In this document: positions 11,601-21,948 of the stretch, piece after piece
Layout: every line of letters begins with the position of its first letter
How positions within the stretch are numbered: position 1 is the first letter of the stretch
Assembly: GCA_012934845.2 (NCBI GenBank)
Contig: WNNJ02000824.1
Span: 62,001-126,000 of the forward strand
DNA length: 64,000 nt
Direction of reading: 5' to 3'
From: Pomphorhynchus laevis
Taxonomy: Eukaryota > Acanthocephala > Palaeacanthocephala > Echinorhynchida > Pomphorhynchidae
Notes under the pieces: model-generated
Seen by the model: only the letters and a program-made list of their open reading frames with translations
Told to the model about the DNA's origin: nothing
Databases searched by the model: none
Translations under genes and position numbers: made by a program

Positions 11601-14600
11601 CTAGATTCCAACATGTCCGAAATTTTCAGTAATTGTTGGTCTTTAATCATTGGTGTCGAGCATATATTAAAAGTTAATTTTGTAATTATTAGTTATCCAA
11701 TCGATAAAGTTGTATATCAGTATTTTGCCGTTGATTTCTTCCGTTTATTAGTATATTTCTTCCAAAAATTAGTACATCCATCAGTGACATATTTCGCAGG
11801 TATGAATACTTGTTTTTTACTCGTGCCTGCTTTTGGAGAATTGATATTCTATTCTTGAGACTACGGCTACTTGTTTGACGTATTGCCCATATGGAAAAAT
11901 CTCTAGATTCCAGCATTTCCGAAATTCTAAGTAATTGTTGGTCCTTAATCATTAATGTCGAGCATATATTAAAAGTTTGATCATAAAGCGCTTTAATGAC
12001 CATAATTTTGTAATTATTAGTTATCCAATCGATAAAGTTGTATTTATCACTGGTTTCTTCCATTTTTATTGTATATATACATCATATTTACGTTCTTTTT
12101 AAGACTATCAACGATGAAAGGAAACTGATTAATAAACACTAGTCTATTTAGTATATTAGGCAATGCTGATCAAGATATTTGATACCTCGAATTGTTCGTT
12201 TTAAATGTGGTGTGAATAATTTCAGTCACTCTAAAATGCAGAAAAGGATACAGAATATGTTAACGTCATTTTCTATACTAGAAGCCATTTTCTAAACATT
12301 TCATTTTCTCAATGTCATTTTCTAGACAAGCGTATATTGATAAAAGACAATCAGTATACCTCGCAATACTCTTAATGCGAGTTAGCAAAACATTATGTGG
12401 TGTACGAGCACGGGCCAAATTTTATTCGTCGAGCAGTATATCAACAACATTAGGAATATACATCTTTTCGAGTAACTGCTTAGACACGCTAGCAAATTGA
12501 ACAGACTAGATCGTGGAAACAAATAATACAATTAAAGATGTAGAAAACTATATTAATATATCTCATAATATTCTGTCGTTACCGGGAAAATGTCGCTCTA
12601 ATTTTGTACCATTCAATAAACAATCAGAGATCGATATTCGTTGTGACTTGGAATAACTGGTAACTTATAACTTCTCTCAGCTACTCTTAAAAACACTAAA
12701 ATCTTGAATCTGATATAACAATTAGAATTTGTCTGTCTGATAAACGACAAGCGTTAGTTATATTAGATAAGTCCGATTATGTAGCGCATAAACATGATTT
12801 AACTTAGATAATGCTTAAACAGCGGATGAGGATATTTGTTGTTACTCGGAATACATGATATCAATTCTAATTATTATAAAGAATTTTAAAATAATTCTAA
12901 TTATTATAAAGAATTTCGAAATTTACTCAGTATGACTTCATGACATGCATGTCTCTATTCACCCAATCATATCTATCATCTGCTCATAAAAGCTCTCCCT
13001 AATCTTGAATCTGGTCCTACAATAAAAATTTGTTGGACTGATAAAGAATAAGCGTTATTAAAACCGCTTATGTACCACATAGAATTGATACATTATCATC
13101 TGATAAATTTACAAGGCTGACGAGTGATGAAACATGAAAACGAAAACGACAATTTAACTCAACACTGTCCGCGTTTCTAAAATCCGGAAAAATTTTAAAT
13201 TATGTTATGATAAGTTAAAATCGTCACAAGCTCAAGCAAGTTTCCTCTATCTTCTACCTAAAATCCATAAACCCACTCTTCGATTCAGACCATTAATTGC
13301 TCATACGAAAGTTTTTGTCATACTCTTGACAAAAAAATAAATAGACTTTTACATTTTTATAGAGATTCAGTACCTTCGTATATAAAGGATGGGTCTGCAT
13401 TTGCAAAAGAAATAGGATGTTAAGTCTTTGTTTACTAATATTCCATTGCTTCCGATAATACAAATAACATCTGAGTTATTGGCGTTGAAGTATGGTAATT
13501 TCAAATTATCTACAACTGATTGGATACATTTATTAAAATAATGTACAAATAAGAACATTTTATTATTCGAAAGATTTCCATACAAACAGAGTAACGGAGT
13601 ATCCATGGGATTTCCATTGAGGCACATACTGGCAGACATCTATATGACGCATTAGAGGTTAGACATATAATTTTATTTCGAACTTAACTAAATGAATAAG
13701 ATCCGTTTATGATGCATCGTGTATATTTTCAGATTATTCTGAAATAGAAATTATCAAATTATTGAATAACCAAGATCCGACAATCCAATGGAGTTTGTAG
13801 AGTTTGGTAAGAGAAAATATTGACGGTGATATACTATTTCTAGACGTGTTGATAAAGTAAAGAAATAATAGCATTATGACGGACGTAAATAGGAAGCCTA
13901 ATATACCGTTGTGTCCAACAAATTGGAGTACGTATGCACACACTAAGTACGAAATTATGGCCGTTAAAGCGCTTTATGATCAAACGTTTAATATATGCTC
14001 AACATTAATGATTAAGGACCAACACTTTCTGAGAATTTCGGAAATGTTGGAATCTACAGATTTTCCGATATGGGCAATACGTCAGGCAATTAGCCGTAGT
14101 CTTAAGAATAGAATGAATATCAATTCTTCAAAAGCAGGCACGAGTGAAAAACAAGTATTCACACCTGCGGAATAAGTCAATTACGGATATACTAATTTCT
14201 GGAAGAAATATACTAATATAATAGGATTTTAATGAAATAGGATGTTAAGTCTTTGTTTACTAATATTCCATTGCTTCCAATAATACAAATAACATCTGAG
14301 TTATTGGCGTTGAAGTATTGTAATTTCAAATTATCAACAATTGATTGGATACATTTATTAAAATAATGTACAAATAAGAACATTTTATTATTCGAAAGAT
14401 TTCCATACAAACAGAGTAACGGAGTATCCATGGGATTTCCATTGAGGCACATACTGGCAGACATCTATATGACGCATTAGGAGTTAGACATATAATTTTA
14501 TTCCGAACTTAACTAAATGAATAAGATCCGTTGATGATGCATTTTGTATATTTTTAGATTATTCTGAAATAGAAATTATCAAATTATTGAATAACCAAGA

Positions 14601-16790
14601 TCCGACAATCCAATGGAGTTTGTAGAGTTTTGTAAGAGAAAATATTGACGGTGAGATACTATTTCTAGACGTGTTGATAAAGTAAAGAAATAATAGCATT
14701 ATGACGGACGTATATAGGAAGCCAAATATACCGTTGTGTCCAACAAATTGGAGTACGTATGCAAACACTAACTACGAAATTATAGCCGTTAAAGTGCTTT
14801 ATGATCAAACGTTTAATATATGCTCAACATTAATGATTAAGGACCAACACTTACTGAGAATTTCGGAAATGTTGGAATCTAGATATTTTGCTATATGGGC
14901 AATACGACAAGCAATTAGCGTTGTCTCAAGAATAGAATAAATAACAATTCTTTAAAAGCGGTAACGAGTGAGAAACAAGTATTCATACCTGCGAAATATG
15001 TCATTGATGGATATACTAATTTCTGTAAAAACTATACTAATAAACGGAAGAAATCAATGATAAAATACTGATATACAACTTTATCGATTGGAGAACTAAT
15101 AATTACAAAATTATGGCCGCTAAAGCGCTTTATGATCAAACTTTTAATATATGCTCGACACCAATGATTAAGGACCAACAATTACTGAGAATTTCGGAAA
15201 TGTTTAAATCTAGAGGTTTTTCCATATGTGCAATACGTCAAGCAATTAGCCGTTGTCTCAAGAATAAAATTAATATCAATACTTTAGAAGCAGTCACGAG
15301 TGAGAAACAAGTATTCATACCTGCGGAATAGGTCAGTGACGGATGTTCTAATTTCTTAAAAATAGCTTCCCATCACCTAAATCATTATACCATTTAAAGA
15401 AAGCTACTCTAGCCGGACAATTTAAGATGAAACCTAAATATGAGTCGATGGATGTCACTTATGAAATCTCATGTCTGAATTGTTTATCCAAATTTTTTGG
15501 GTAAGCAAAACAAGGGTGGACAACGAGAATTAATCAACATAAATATAACTTTAAAAAGTGTGATACTTCGTCAGAATTAGTTAAACATCGGCTGAATCAT
15601 AACCAAAAACCTGATTTATCCAGCTCTAAGGTCTAGAAAAATGAAGTCAGCCTATCCAGACGGCTGATAATATAAAGTATACACATTCATAGTTATTCTA
15701 ACACGATGGATCGTAATAAGGACAATTTGAAGTTAATTATCCCTACTAGCACACTACAACATCGGTGGAGTTTTCGTCGTTAGTTTCTTCCGTTTTTTTA
15801 TTGTATAAATACATCATTTTTTCTTTTTCATGACACTTTAATTAGGACTATTCCAATAGTCCTTTTTCAAAAATTATTGAATTGTCAAAAATTAATGAAT
15901 AATTTTATTTTCCTATTTCTCTATGTATCATTGAACAATATTATTCTTAATGTAAATAGATGTAGGTTCGATATTTCGACTTAGTTAAATAAACTAAGTC
16001 CATTCATTTTTAATTTTTGTTAATTCCAAATTTTGTTCAGCCTCCATAAGGAAAAATTTAAATGTCTATTAAAACAGGCTTTGAAAAATATCTAACATTT
16101 TAAGTAATTAATGTAAATACATTAAATTAATACCTTTTTATACGAATAAAAAAAATTATATTTATGTTTGCAATGCTTACCTCGTACACGCTGCTTAAAT
16201 TCTTCTGGCTTATGAATATATAGAGCAGCCGCGTTTCCATTTAGCGGATCGCTTGCATTTGGATAGGCCAGTAGTTGTGGTAGGAAGGCATCAAACACGT
16301 TGATAAGATCTATTGGTTATGTATTACGTTAAAAATAAACGAATATTATCATTAAAAACACTAACCATACATTGGAGACCATGTTTGATTGATGACGTCT
16401 AAGCAGACAGTTCCCGAGCTAAATAGAAAATACATTTTGTTTTTCTCTTTTGCAAAACGTTTTATTTACACTTCATCAATATTCGGATGAAATATTCGAT
16501 TAATGAAACCTAAAATCAAAGATCTTTGAGCAATTCGGAAATGCTAGATTTTCAAGCACAAAATATTAACAAAATATTAACCTATAGAGGGCGATTTAAA
16601 CGGATATCGTTCAGATAAATCAACTCGAACTTTCCAAATTCCACCTGCGTATGGAGCTTAAATTTTATGAGTACAATTTCAGCGATGAGAAAAATTTCAA
16701 GTTTTGAACATACTATAGTCAGGTCCATGGAACTTTACAATAAATTCGGTTAGATTGCTAAGAACTGTTACCTCGTGACGGCTGCTTATT
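4679..16790 (-). CDS. Ube2h: UBE2H-type E2 ubiquitin-conjugating enzyme, 5'-incomplete
   Basis: Spliced minus-strand gene. Exons run 16790-16714, 16656-16582, 16509-16470, 16418-16366, 16309-16181 and 5652-4679. Each intron has GT..AG ends and the phases join without a break, giving 448 visible residues. The core matches UBE2H closely: HEVTVL near residue 5, [13 protein letters not shown] at 27-39, HPN at 58-60, catalytic Cys at residue 69 in [23 protein letters not shown] and [11 protein letters not shown] after it. This family accepts ubiquitin as a thioester from E1 and passes it on with E3 partners (UBE2H works with the CTLH/GID ligase). The usual protein is about 180 residues; this one has ~300 extra residues in the last exon. 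The first coding exon (MSS...VKL in the family) was not found. It could be a divergent paralogue rather than the sole orthologue. Confidence 0.9.
5653..6130. other. Start of 10.5-kb last intron, AT-rich
   Basis: This is the 3' part (in gene orientation) of the UBE2H-like intron spanning 5653-16180. It is simple AT-rich DNA with short TTAATATTAATTT-type repeats at 5840-6120. No coding signal. Confidence 0.6.
6147..6333. repeat. ~90-bp tandem repeat flanking a LINE insertion
   Basis: Units containing TGACGAATTCAGAAAAATAG and AACGGAAGCGGCAAAC occur at 6149 and 6238, and again beyond the LINE at 7585-7660. The LINE thus sits inside a tandem array. A short segment at 6304-6320 (GCCGCTTCCGTTTGCCG) is the inverse of the repeat. 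Confidence 0.7.
6334..7549 (+). mobile_element. CR1/L2-like LINE, 5'-truncated copy
   Basis: A reverse transcriptase fragment of a non-LTR retrotransposon. The open part (to 7184, about 280 residues) begins in [12 protein letters not shown] and shows [22 protein letters not shown] and the catalytic QYADD. A single TGA at 7182 interrupts the C-terminal region, which continues to a stop near 7480. The 3' UTR carries the hairpin GCGTGCGCTGGCACGC and an AATAAATC end, shared with copies at 40.5 and 60.2 kb. The endonuclease and N-terminal RT are missing. TTAAGTAT on both sides (6296 and 7550) could be the target duplication. Inserted antisense to the host gene. Confidence 0.85.
7550..8960. other. 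Repeat remnant then AT-rich intron
   Basis: The ~90-bp repeat continues to about 7665. Around 7700-7840 a degenerate short repeat (variants of TGAGATATCAAT and TGCTGAGATTTCAAT) recurs several times. From 7850 to 8960 I recognise nothing. Confidence 0.45.
8961..12063 (-). mobile_element. Canonical PLE, C-terminal part expanded into tandem array
   Basis: Minus-strand Penelope-like element. From its 5' side it is a tandem series of units encoding the region between RT and endonuclease ([37 protein letters not shown]). The array is followed at 9000-9110 by the start of a GIY-YIG domain (NVTYEI, CLNC) that fades out at about 8960. The same sequence, opposite strand, is at 15.1-15.5 kb. The RT catalytic core is absent. 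Confidence 0.8.
9178..12055 (-). repeat. Nine-unit ~332-bp tandem array of PLE coding sequence
   Basis: The anchor CATCAGTGACATAT recurs at about 9178, 9512, 9844, 10175, 10507, 10839, 11167, 11473 and 11779: spacings 334, 332, 331, 332, 332, 328, 306, 306. The two 306-bp units lack a 26-bp piece around TGATCATAAAGCGCTTTA. 332 is not a multiple of three, so frames change from unit to unit and each unit gives only a 60-90-residue open frame. Units differ at scattered bases. Confidence 0.92.
12040..15830 (+). mobile_element. Penelope-like element with C-terminal GIY-YIG, degraded
   Basis: Plus-strand relative of the 9-12 kb element, lying head-to-head with it. In order: N-terminal RT block ([11 protein letters not shown], about 12,740); [10 protein letters not shown] near 13,240; LFTNIPLLP near 13,425; [17 protein letters not shown] near 13,590; [14 protein letters not shown] near 13,890; [12 protein letters not shown] linker; then [10 protein letters not shown] and [10 protein letters not shown] of GIY-YIG at 15,450-15,560. 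It ends near 15,830 with TTTCTTCCGTTTTTTTATTG, which also appears at 12,050 in the same orientation, like a PLE terminal repeat. Many stops and frameshifts: not functional. Confidence 0.85.
13414..15060 (+). repeat. 825-bp tandem duplication inside the plus-strand PLE
   Basis: AGGATGTTAAGTCTTTG starts at 13,414 and at 14,239; the two ~825-bp units cover the RT palm ([15 protein letters not shown]...ADIYM) through the ISEMLES linker. A third, partial linker unit of the ~332-bp kind starts near 15,060. The two long units differ by only a few percent, so the duplication is younger than the decay of the element. Confidence 0.85.
15831..16180. other. Intron remainder next to exon 6
   Basis: A 29-bp stem (GACTTAG...CTAAGTC followed on the minus strand by GAAATATCGAACC) at 15,965-16,005 resembles the hammerhead-like stem-II/GAAA module of the MITEs at 23.1 and 33.5 kb. 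Nothing else is seen. Confidence 0.4.
16181..16790 (-). CDS. Ube2h: Exons 2-6 of the UBE2H-like gene (catalytic core)
   Basis: Five exons of 77, 75, 40, 53 and 129 bp are separated by introns of 57, 72, 51 and 56 bp, the small size common in insects. Donors are GTATGT, GTTAAT, GTAAAT and GTTAGT, with GTAAGC after the last one; acceptors end in AAG or TAG after T-rich runs. Exon borders coincide with those of vertebrate UBE2H as I know them (breaks in GPxGT/PYxGG, KSPSI/GF, NIDE/SGTVC, MY/DL and K/EY). The phases 1-1-2-1-1 join cleanly across all five. Codons are AT-rich but the reading frames are fully open, unlike every retroelement around them. Confidence 0.92.
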
Positions 16791-17890
16791 CTAAAGATCC
16801 AGAAACATACGAAGAGTATTATTTAAAATCTAACACCAAATATAAAATATATTTGATGTAAAATTACGAGCAAATGTTTATGAAATAACATTCGTACCTA
16901 ATAGCAATTGGTTAACAAACATTCTATTTTTTAACTTATCAATAAAATGATTTAATCTGATTTATAAAGTGGCCTCATTGCAAAAAATGTAGAACGGCAA
17001 GAACCAGATTACATAAGTATGCATGTCTCAAATGAATTGTGATCCGCTGTAATTGCTAAGAAAATAATAATTACTGTTTGTCTTGAATTATGTTTATTTA
17101 AAGAATTTTGAACATTGACACAACAGATTCTTCCAAATACGATGGTTCCCATATCACATTTGAAATATATTTTTTGTTTATTATTTTTTAATTGTAAGAT
17201 CCCAACAATAAATTAGATTTAGAACATTGATTTACGCGTTGACTGTATGTGCTCTTTTCTCTGTTACCCGTTTAATTAATCATGTATTTTTTCAAATGTG
17301 TATGTTTTGCATTTTTGTATCCGTTAGCTATTGCTGAATTATTTCACTAAAAATTAAAAGGTTAAAAATTTCTTTTCCAATTCATTTTAATAATAAAGTG
17401 TTATACTATATTTTAATTAAATATTTTTAACAAATGGCATTTATATTTTTTAAATAATATATATTAATATAATGACTTAAAAATCAATGTTTTAAAAAAG
17501 TACACGTTTATTAGACAAAAATATAAATTTATTAGGATCTTCAAATATTTAATAAAAACAAATTATTGTAATGATTCGATCAAAAAGCATTGATAAGTAA
17601 CAAAAAAAATTAATTATATGTAATAAACGCAAATGTGTTTTAGTATTTTATAAAATAACAGTTCCACATCAATTATTAGTTGGCATCTCAATAAATGCTT
17701 ACTTACCTAAGCGCTAGATTACGTTACTCATTTAGGTTAGCATAACTAACCTAAATTCTAGTTTACTAGAATGATGATAGGCTAGTTATCATTTACTAAT
17801 GATCCATTTAGTGGTTTACAAAGCGAAAAATGTTCTTATCTTTAGTTATAAGTCCTTTAATTTTTAGTCATTCCTCAACGTTTTATTTTC
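16791..17890. other. Probable intron 1 of UBE2H-like gene
   Basis: Upstream (in gene direction) of exon 2. AT-rich, with no exon resembling the family's first coding exon. How far this intron extends is unknown. Confidence 0.4.
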
Positions 17891-18570
17891 AAATTGAAGG
17901 TAGATCCCTTCCCTACCAACGCAGATTTAAATTAAAATCATAAATGATTTCAATTCAATTTGCAAAATGTAAGACTAAAGTCCTTTATTAAATCTAGATG
18001 TCAAAAAGCAGACGAGTCGAGTGATCGTCAGCCGACATTAAAAGGTCCGAAAAGTAAAACGTAGGTATTGGATCAGTAGCTGATAAGGTCTACCAATACT
18101 GAAATGTAGCGTACTGCTGTTGCCTTATAGTTGGGATCAAAGTAGCGTACAATAAAAATAGTCATCAAAATTTCAATAGTAGCAATGACTGCACAGGTAT
18201 ATCAACTTAAAATAAGGAAGCAAACTTTAGATGACTAGTTTGATTATAAAAATTAATTGAAAATATAGATAGGTGTTTAAATTGAAGGTAGCACCTTTCC
18301 CTACTAATGAAGATTTAATTTAAAATAATAAATGATTTCAATTAAATTTGCAAAATGTAAGACGAAAGTCTTTCATTGAATGTAATTGCCCATAAAGCAG
18401 ATGAGTGATCGTCAACCAACATTCAAATGTCCGAAACGTGAAACGTAGGTATTGGATCAGTAGATGATGAGGTTTACCAATGCTGAAATGTAGCTTACTG
18501 ATGTTGGATTCTAGGTAGGTTCAAAGTAGCGTACTGAATAAAAATAGTCATCAAAATTTCAATAGCCCAT
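17891..18570 (+). repeat. Retrozyme-like tandem units, 388-bp period
   Basis: AAATTGAAGGTAG starts at 17,891 and 18,279, giving one full unit and a second truncated at 18,568. Each carries a ~80-bp structured module: GTCCGAAA, then GTAGGTATTGGATCAGTAG, CTGATAA/ATGATGA, and TACCAAT..CTGAAATGTAGC. The GTATTGG/CCAATAC (18,065-71 with 18,093-99) and CAGTA/TACTG (18,074-78 with 18,112-16) pairings are preserved. Non-coding tandem repeats with hammerhead core motifs match the description of metazoan retrozymes, small RNAs thought to be mobilised by PLEs. Confidence 0.6.
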
Positions 18571-19488
18571 TTAGTTAATAGTCCTTTAATTTCCTAGTCA
18601 GTTCTTTATAATAGTCCTTTATTATTATATCATTTATTTATTATATCATTTATTATATTTATATTTATATTAGTCCTTTATGGCTTTACTCTATCTCGCC
18701 ACTGCCACGTGGACATCTTTCATGTTTTTGAAAGGAAAAATATTTGGCAAACTCTGCAGTAATCGGAATATTCACTCTGAAGTTGTTTGGCTATTCAAGA
18801 TTTAAAAAATGTGACAAGCTATTCTTCCATACTTGAGTATTTTACCACTTTACAACCATCTCACTTAAATGTGTAGAAGTAACCGTTTGTATCAAAAGCT
18901 CATATTGCCACAAAGCTGTATAAATTAGAAATAAAATATCACCTGTTTAAATTACATCATTAGTATAATACTTATCTGGAATTTTCTTTGTGTTCTTGAC
19001 ATCTCAAGTCCTGGTTATAAAATCCTTACCATATTTTTCATCTTGTTGCTTTCAAAAAAGTTCAAAACCCTATTTTTTCGATATTTTCAAAACAATTGTT
19101 ATATAATATTTCACACATTGTTTTTAGAAAGACCAGTAACAGCAACTGTTTTGTAAATTTCTGAGAGCACGTGATTGCTTGCTGCTTACACAATTTCATT
19201 TTTGAAAATTTTGAGCTTATGATATTATGAAAAGTTATGATATTATGAATCGTTATTTGAATTGTTATTACAATTACGTAATAATATTAATTTATTTTTG
19301 TAATAAATTAATGTATTACAAATTGAATGTATTTTAAAAATTACATAATATATATCTATAAAATAATAACTTTTATATATCTATAAAATATAGATAGTTA
19401 TTATATAACTATAAATAACTATCTATTAATCATTTATAAATGATAAATTAGATAAACAAAAAAATGATGTTATATTTTAAACAACAAA
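18571..19488. other. AT-rich spacer
   Basis: No gene or repeat recognised apart from short ATTATTTATTATATC-like runs near 18,610-18,670. Confidence 0.4.
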
Positions 19489-19650
19489 TTTTTCCCATAC
19501 CAACGCAGATTTAATTTAAAATCAGAAATGATTCAAATTAAATTTGCAAAATTTAAGACGAAAGGCTTTCATTAAATTTAATTGCCAATAAAAGCAGACG
19601 AGTCGAGTGATCGTCAGCCAGCATTAAAAATTTCAATTGTAGCAATGACT
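19489..19650 (+). repeat. Retrozyme-like unit fragment with internal deletion
   Basis: TACCAACGCAGATTTAATTT and GCAGACGAGTCGAGTGATCG match the 17.9-kb unit. The structured module is missing: the sequence jumps from CAGCCAGCATTAAAA directly to the unit end (TTGTAGCAATGACTGCACA). Confidence 0.65.
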
Positions 19651-20329
19651 GCACAAAAAGTAACTTAAAATTAGGAAAATGTTGTACATGATATTCAAAT
19701 TTGAATAATTGCTCAGTGAATCTAAAGCTAATTTATAAATTGGAATGAGTATCACTAAAATTCTTATTGCACAATATCTTTACATTATATAAAATATTTT
19801 ATTAAAATTAAAGTATTTAGTTCGTCCATCAGCCTACTTCACAAATATATAGATGCTCTACAAATCACATATGCATAAGAAAATGAATCCTTAAAGAATT
19901 ATATTAAGGTTATTAATATATTATAACATAACTGATAATATTATTTTATTAAATTAATTTTAATTTAATAAAAATAGTTTAAATAATTTAAATAAAGCAA
20001 AAAACAGCATAGTCTAATATGATGATTGAGAATAATCATTATTTATAAATAGTAATCACGAATTAAAGTTATACTGTGTTAATCTTTCTATGTAGCAACC
20101 TTTCGAAATATAGCAAATAATGTCAATTTGTTTTGATCACTGTACAGTTGTACATTGAAAAATTCAAATAAGCAGTTTAGGATTTAATTTACTTTTCAAA
20201 TGCATCTACATAAATATGGACGATGCATTTGTATATTGTAGCATTATTTATTGAGTTCTGCAATAATTATTATATATACTTGCAAATGGTGTTTGTAACA
20301 AAGTAATTTTATATTATTATTCAGAATTT
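19651..20329. other. AT-rich spacer
   Basis: Nothing recognised. Confidence 0.4.
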
Positions 20330-20580
20330 AATGGAGGAGGCTAGTACAGTCCTGAGGATGTCTAGCGTTCGTCATCCTCGTAGTGTTTTCCAGGTCGGAC
20401 TCTTTGGAAAGAGACCTCGAGGTAGACCTTGGTACAGGTGGAGAGATCAAATCTCGAAACTGAACGAAGAACGCCTTAGGATATCTGAAAGATAACTTTA
20501 ATATGTCGCTCAGGATCGCGATGTCTGGAGTAGTTTGATTCGTTCACTGCTTCCACACCCGGACTAGAGGTTGAGAGGAA
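20330..20580 (+). mobile_element. LINE ORF2 C-terminal fragment
   Basis: The plus strand encodes FGKRPRGRPWYRWRDQI followed by AQDRDVWSSLIRSLLPHPD, with a TGA/TAA break between. The pattern (R-P-R-G-R-P, R-W-D, then A-x-D-R-x-x-W) is the standard C-terminal tail of several LINE ORF2 proteins, after the RT. The rest of the element is absent. A minus-strand 70-residue frame over part of it is a shadow. Confidence 0.7.
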
Positions 20581-20867
20581 AATTTCTTTTATTTGTTTTT
20601 TCTTGTCAAGAAATTGTTGTTGTTGACATGTAAATGTTTCGTATCCAAAATTTAAAAATTGTGGCATATAAATGTTTCCAGAAAGCAAATATAATGGGTT
20701 TTAAAATATAAAATTTTGCTTTTTAAAATATAACATCATTTGTTTTTTGTAAATATTATTTATTTCATTTATCAAGTAAATGATAAATAGACATTAGTGA
20801 AATATCATAATTATGTGTTATTTATACATAATTAATTGAATCGGAATGATTCAATTAATTAATAATT

Positions 20868-21306
20868 AGGATTCAAACAACCACACGAGGATAATATCAA
20901 ACCGACCAGTTAAGAATAAAGGCTCGTGTATGCAATAGTCACAATAGTAAAAAGACAGCTTACGGTTTACTGTCCAGTGAAAATTTCGAATGAGAACGGA
21001 ATAAAAAATCGGTGTGTGGTGGATTCGAATTGCGAATATTAGTTACCGCCCACACCAAATATAGAACACATTAATTGTGTAATTTGGTATATAAGCCAAA
21101 TATAAACCAGCATTTCGGCGACAAGGAATCAGCAGAAGCAGTTAAAGGACCGAAACACGAAATGTAGGCGTGGGCTCACTGCTGATGAGGTCCACCCACG
21201 CTGATTGTAGTGTACAGTGATGCTGATAGGATTCAAACAACCACACGAGGATAATATCAAACCGACCAGTTAAGAATAAAGGCTCGTGTATGCAATAGTC
21301 ACAATA
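20868..21306 (+). repeat. 1.2 copies of a 360-bp retrozyme-like unit
   Basis: A 79-bp direct repeat (AGGATTCAAACAACCACACG... to CAATAGTCACAATA) lies at 20,868-20,946 and 21,228-21,306, so the 439 bp are a tandem 1.2-mer of a 360-bp unit. ATTAATTAATAATTA-type sequence borders both ends and may be a target duplication. The unit has a module with GGACC-GAAAC at 21,147-21,156 and CTGATGA-GGTCC at 21,182-21,193. The stems GCGTGGG/CCCACGC and CACTG/CAGTG covary with those in the 18-kb units. No ORF. Confidence 0.65.
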
Positions 21307-21650
21307 ATTAATAATTAATTGTGCCTGTTAACTCGTCGTACAGCATTTGGATATCCTTTTTAAACCGGTGTAAAAACGAATATTTGTAGCAAATCTCGCT
21401 CATTAGCAGCTTTTTGGATGTCTTTTCGAGTATGTGTCATGTCTGTTAACTTTTGCAGTTCCGTGATAGGTCAATTTTGTGAATGTCGGGCACAGTTCTC
21501 GTCTTCGCAGAAACATAGAAATCGTATGTCGATCAAAAGTTTTAGCAAGTTATTGTTGCAATCGATGTATCGGTACAGAGAAAGTCGTAGTGAGCGGCCA
21601 AACTGCTCTTCAAAATCATTGAATCGGAATGAGACATGCTGGGTGGAAAT

Positions 21651-21948
21651 ATTTGTGAATGGTTTTAGGGCCAAACCCAGCCAAAAAACGTTAAAAACGT
21701 TTAAGATTTTATTATCAATATTTCTTCCACCAATTGTAAACATCGTCAGGATAAATCGTAAGTAGTTAGTTATCAAAGAAATTGTTAAACTAGTCAATTG
21801 TTACACTAGTTTAACAATTTCGTTGATAACTAATTACTTACAATTTATCCTAACGATGTTCACAATTAGTCGAAGACATATTGATAATAAAATCTTAAAC
21901 GTTTTTAACGTTTTTTGGCTGGGTTTGGCCCTAAAACAATTCACAAAT
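21651..21948. mobile_element. Hairpin MITE, ~145-bp arms
   Basis: Near-perfect inverted repeat around about 21,800. The left arm runs from ATTTGTGAAT..TTTTAGGGCCAAACCCAGCC; the right arm ends with GGCTGGGTTTGGCCCTAAAA..TTCACAAAT. Centre GTCAATTGTTACACTAG. The small ORFs on each strand here (21,418-21,797) are products of the palindrome. Confidence 0.85.

Noticed and set aside
9178-12055. CRISPR array or conventional satellite
   Set aside because: The unit is ~332 bp with no unique spacers and clearly encodes PLE protein segments; the genome is eukaryotic.
13367-14768. Minus-strand ORFs starting [10 protein letters not shown] and similar at 13.4-14.8 kb
   Set aside because: They are antisense shadows of the PLE RT palm, which is recognisable on the plus strand (ADIYM, GVSMG, YKQS).
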